Part shown: positions 61,401-64,000 of the stretch, piece by piece
How positions within the stretch are numbered: position 1 is the stretch's first letter
How the letters are laid out: every line of letters starts with the position of its first letter
Origin: Olsenella sp. oral taxon 807
Lineage (GTDB): Bacteria; Actinomycetota; Coriobacteriia; Coriobacteriales; Atopobiaceae
DNA: 64,000 bases
NCBI RefSeq assembly: GCF_001189515.2
Contig: NZ_CP012069.2
Location: 558,001-622,000 of the forward strand
Direction: 5' to 3'
Made by a program: the position numbers and the translations under genes
Notes under the pieces: model-generated
Databases searched by the model: none
The model's input: the letters and a program-made list of their open reading frames with translations, nothing else
Told to the model about the DNA's origin: nothing

Positions 61401-61883
61401 TCAGCCCTCCTTTACGCTGGCACCCTCCGTCACGGGATCTGCTGCCTCAAGCATCTCCTCGAGCGTGCGCCATGCGAGCTCGGCGCACTTGACCCGCGCG
61501 GGCATATGTGAGATGTCCTTGAGCATGGCTGCGTCCTCTAGCACGTCGAGCCTGTCATCCTTCGTCTCTTCGCCGCGAACCATCTGGCCAAAGAGCTTGC
61601 AAAGCCCAATCGCCTCCGATGGCGTCTTTCCCACCATGAGGTCGCTCATCATGTCTGCCGATGCTTGGCTGATGGCACACCCGTGTCCTTCGTAGGAGGT
61701 CTCACCTATGGTGCCATCGTCAGCCATGCGCAGGTAAAATGTGAGCTCGTCGCCACACGATGGGTTTACGCCCTCGTGCGTGTGGGTGGCGTTTTCCATT
61801 CGGTACTTGTAGTCCGGGTACTGGACGTGGTCCATGAACTCGGCGTTGTAGAGGCCGGTCACTCCGGCAGGACGCTTATCCAT
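61401..61883 (-). CDS. sufU: SufU iron-sulfur cluster assembly protein
   Basis: 160 residues. Cys43 (PSCGDELTFY, with Asp45), Cys69 (GHGCAISQAS) and Cys133 (VKCAELAW) are the zinc ligands of SufU. It receives persulfide sulfur from SufS and passes it to the SufBCD scaffold. The ATG at 61883 overlaps the end of sufS by eight bases. Length is normal with an 18-residue insert typical of Gram-positive SufU. Confidence 0.94.
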   Translation of the reverse strand: MDKRPAGVTGLYNAEFMDHVQYPDYKYRMENATHTHEGVNPSCGDELTFYLRMADDGTIGETSYEGHGCAISQASADMMSDLMVGKTPSEAIGLCKLFGQMVRGEETKDDRLDVLEDAAMLKDISHMPARVKCAELAWRTLEEMLEAADPVTEGASVKEG

Positions 61884-63141
61884 TGAAGACACCCCAAACC
61901 AACTTGAGGGATTCGACCAGGCGGTCGATGTCAGACGTGTCATTGTAGAGCGCGACGCTTGCGCGGCAGGTGCTGCCCATTTGTACGCCTAGCCAGGCAA
62001 GGAGAGGCTGCGCGCAGTGGTGTCCCGCACGGATGCAGACGTTCGAACCGTCCAAGAGAGACGCGACGTCGTGCGGATGAACACCTCGCACGTTGAAGGC
62101 GACGGCACCGACATGGCGGCTGCCGTCCTTAGTTCCGATGATGTCAACGAAGTCGAGGGAGGCGAGGCTCTCGGTAAGGTAGCGGGCAAGTTCGCGCTCG
62201 CGGCGCTCGACTGCCTCCATGCCAAGGCCCTCTAGATAGCTGAGGGCTGCATCAAAGGCGTAGATACCCGCCGCATCCTGCGTACCCGCCTCAAACTTCT
62301 GTGGGACGGGCGCCCAGACGGCATCGGTCTCCGTCACGGAGTCTATCATCTCTCCACCGGTTAGGAAGGGCGCCATCAGCTCAAGGACATCGGCCGTGCC
62401 CCAGAGGACGCCCACGCCCATAGGACCCATCATCTTGTGGGCCGAGAAGGCGTAGAGGTCGCAGCCCATCTCGCGTACGCTGGACCTGACATGAGGCGCG
62501 CCTTGGGCACCATCGACCACCAGGTAGGCACCCATCTCGTGGGCGCGCCGCGCGACAGCTGCGATGTCATTTTGCGTGCCGAGGACGTTCGAGACTTGGG
62601 TCAGCGAGACGATCTTGGTCCGTGGCCCTACCTTGGCCTCAAGCTCGTCTTGCGAGATGTTGAAGTCATCGTCCAAGCGCAGGTAGACAAGACGAGCGCC
62701 TGTGGCTGCACAGACTTGTTGCCAGGGGATGAGGTTTGAGTGATGTTCCATGATCGATATCACGACCTCATCTCCGGGAGAGAGGATCGTGCGGCCGAGT
62801 GAGCTTGCCACCAGGTTTAGTGACTCGCTCGTGTTGCGCGTGAAGACGATCTGCTCCTTCTGTGGGTTGCCACCCTCATCCATGGCAGCTATGAAGCGTG
62901 CCACATGGGCACGCGTCCTCTCGATGGCGTCGGTCGCGTCGATCGAGAGGCGATAGAGACCGCGTAGGGGATTGGCGTTCATGGTCTCGTAGAAGGCCCT
63001 CTGCGCGTCAAGTACGGATGCAGGTCGCTGTGAGGTGGCGGCGCTGTCAAGAAAGACCATTTCGGGGTGTGCCGCAAGAAGGGGGAAGTCATCCCTACAG
63101 GGATTCTGTTCGATATCGCTCAGCTGGGCTTTGGTAGACAT
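61876..63141 (-). CDS. sufS: SufS cysteine desulfurase
   Basis: 421 residues of the group II NifS-like family. The PLP lysine is in YAFSAHKMMGPMG, and the catalytic Cys in IRAGHHCAQP. It converts cysteine to alanine and a persulfide for SufU. The ATG at 63141 follows AAAGGGTAGG; the open frame extends 52 codons upstream into sufD. It lies seven bases after the sufD stop. Confidence 0.96.
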   Translation of the reverse strand: MSTKAQLSDIEQNPCRDDFPLLAAHPEMVFLDSAATSQRPASVLDAQRAFYETMNANPLRGLYRLSIDATDAIERTRAHVARFIAAMDEGGNPQKEQIVFTRNTSESLNLVASSLGRTILSPGDEVVISIMEHHSNLIPWQQVCAATGARLVYLRLDDDFNISQDELEAKVGPRTKIVSLTQVSNVLGTQNDIAAVARRAHEMGAYLVVDGAQGAPHVRSSVREMGCDLYAFSAHKMMGPMGVGVLWGTADVLELMAPFLTGGEMIDSVTETDAVWAPVPQKFEAGTQDAAGIYAFDAALSYLEGLGMEAVERRERELARYLTESLASLDFVDIIGTKDGSRHVGAVAFNVRGVHPHDVASLLDGSNVCIRAGHHCAQPLLAWLGVQMGSTCRASVALYNDTSDIDRLVESLKLVWGVFNG

Positions 63142-63148
63142 CGGATAC

Positions 63149-64000
63149 CTACCCTTTCTCAGTCTCAAGGCCGAGGCCCTCCGTGATGTCGTTGGCGACC
63201 TCGTCTCCCAGCACTTGGGCCGCACGATCGAGCACGGCTGTGCGGGCGGCGGGGGTGACGGCATTGATGGCGGCGTCATCGAAGAGAGCCCGCACAAGCA
63301 GCTCGTCTACCTGTTTTTCGCTCAGGCCGCGCACGGCAAGATAGCTCACCTGGTCTTGGCTGATACCCCCTATGGTGGCGCCATGGTTTCCCTGGACGTC
63401 GTCCTCGTCGCACAGGATGACGGGAAGTGTCCTGTTCACAACGTCAGGCCCAAAACCCATGACGGTCTCGGCCTCGTTGCCCTTCGAGCCACTCGATCCG
63501 TGGATCAAGTCGATGGTCATCCGTAGGGTCTTTCTGGCCTGGTCACCAAGGAAGCCGCTCGTGAGCATCTCCTCGTAGGTGTTGAGGCCGCGCGCGTGGG
63601 CGACTTGGTTGACGTCAAGCTCCTCTTGGCCACAGACGTAGTAGCGACCAGAGAGGTCGATGCGAGAGTTGTCCCCCCTTAGGTCCGTGGCGATGCCCGC
63701 GACGACCTTCTTCCCACCGAGGAAGTACTGCCTCACGCTGGCGTGGGCCCCCTCGTCCAGTTCGATACCGATTCCATCCAGGTGCTGGTGGGAGTCGGTA
63801 GCGGCGACGATCTCTATGAGCTCGAACTCGGCGCCTCTCTTCGCGATGATGCGGGTGAGCGAGGCGGACGTCATCTTAGCAGAGTCGTTCGTCCCGTGTG
63901 AGCAGATCACGACGGTCCCTCTCGATCCCTCTCGAAATATGATGCCCGTGTCGTGGGCCTCGCCCTTGTCGCACGACACGTCGATGACGATGGGTTCGTC
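63149..64000 (-). CDS. sufD: SufD/SufB-family scaffold protein, partial
   Basis: The 283 C-terminal residues of a SufB/SufD beta-helix protein; the 5' end lies beyond the window. GRYYVCGQEELDVNQVAHARG, QARKTLRMTIDLIHG, and NHGATIGGISQDQVSYLAVRGLSEKQ match the family, and the C-terminal helix with AALFDDAAINA-like residues (RALFDDAAINAV) supports SufD rather than SufB, though the distinction is not certain from a fragment. It serves with SufB and SufC as the Fe-S assembly scaffold; those genes probably lie just outside on this strand. Confidence 0.88.
   Translation of the reverse strand, partial: DEPIVIDVSCDKGEAHDTGIIFREGSRGTVVICSHGTNDSAKMTSASLTRIIAKRGAEFELIEIVAATDSHQHLDGIGIELDEGAHASVRQYFLGGKKVVAGIATDLRGDNSRIDLSGRYYVCGQEELDVNQVAHARGLNTYEEMLTSGFLGDQARKTLRMTIDLIHGSSGSKGNEAETVMGFGPDVVNRTLPVILCDEDDVQGNHGATIGGISQDQVSYLAVRGLSEKQVDELLVRALFDDAAINAVTPAARTAVLDRAAQVLGDEVANDITEGLGLETEKG

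Overview
The window looks like a high-GC actinobacterial chromosome from the class Coriobacteriia, most likely an Olsenella/Atopobium-type member of the Atopobiaceae. This rests on gene content: an Asp23/AmaP/DUF2273 envelope cluster beside MurT/GatD, DUF5648-NlpC/P60 surface proteins, several PTS and ABC sugar systems and a SUF operon with an Rrf2 regulator. It was not checked by any database search. No rRNA, tRNA, CRISPR array or recognisable transposase was found.

Layout. 1-10.8 kb is cell-envelope and housekeeping: a secreted NlpC/P60 hydrolase, YebC, a membrane J-domain protein, the AmaP-DUF2273-Asp23 trio, the MurT-GatD lipid II amidation pair, a ribokinase-like kinase and an acyltransferase. 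11.1-21.4 kb is an alpha-galactoside (raffinose/melibiose-type) locus: a divergent AraC regulator, then an ABC importer (msmK, E, F, G), GH36 alpha-galactosidase, galT and galK. The pathway is uptake, cleavage to galactose plus sucrose or glucose, then the Leloir pathway. A sucrose phosphorylase at 24.4 kb can take the released sucrose. A fructose PTS EIIABC (26.4-28.4 kb), a phosphofructokinase (37.3 kb) and an intracellular alpha-amylase (59.2 kb) complete a sugar-fermenting profile.

30.9-46.8 kb is mixed: a class I amidotransferase, HtpG, a DEDD exonuclease, a class II amidotransferase, pfkA, cysK-cysE, two CPBP membrane proteases, an L,D-transpeptidase, a MarR regulator and a DegV protein. 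The most interesting signal is here. Two short, cysteine-rich ORFs with good Shine-Dalgarno sequences sit directly upstream of cysK-cysE (38784-38876, +, followed by a compact terminator) and of the class II amidotransferase (36912-36980, -). They look like cysteine-sensing leader peptides and would tie the amidotransferase to cysteine supply.

46.8-49 kb holds a 79-bp repeat with 8-bp terminal inverted repeats, as a three-copy array with a 125-bp period on one side of an orphan gene and one inverted copy on the other side. Related fragments lie near 26.2 and 35.9 kb. A separate array of about eight 21-nt units lies at 25.9-26.16 kb, and a set of GTGAGTG palindromes at 10.88-11.06 kb. Repeats collect in intergenic gaps, mostly between convergent genes.

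49.0-55.7 kb carries two ABC import systems in line: an iron/phosphonate-type FutA/permease/ATPase set, then a NMT1/SsuA-like binding protein with a fused permease-ATPase whose Walker A is unusual. The window ends with a minus-strand SUF iron-sulfur operon (sufD partial, sufS, sufU, rrf2).
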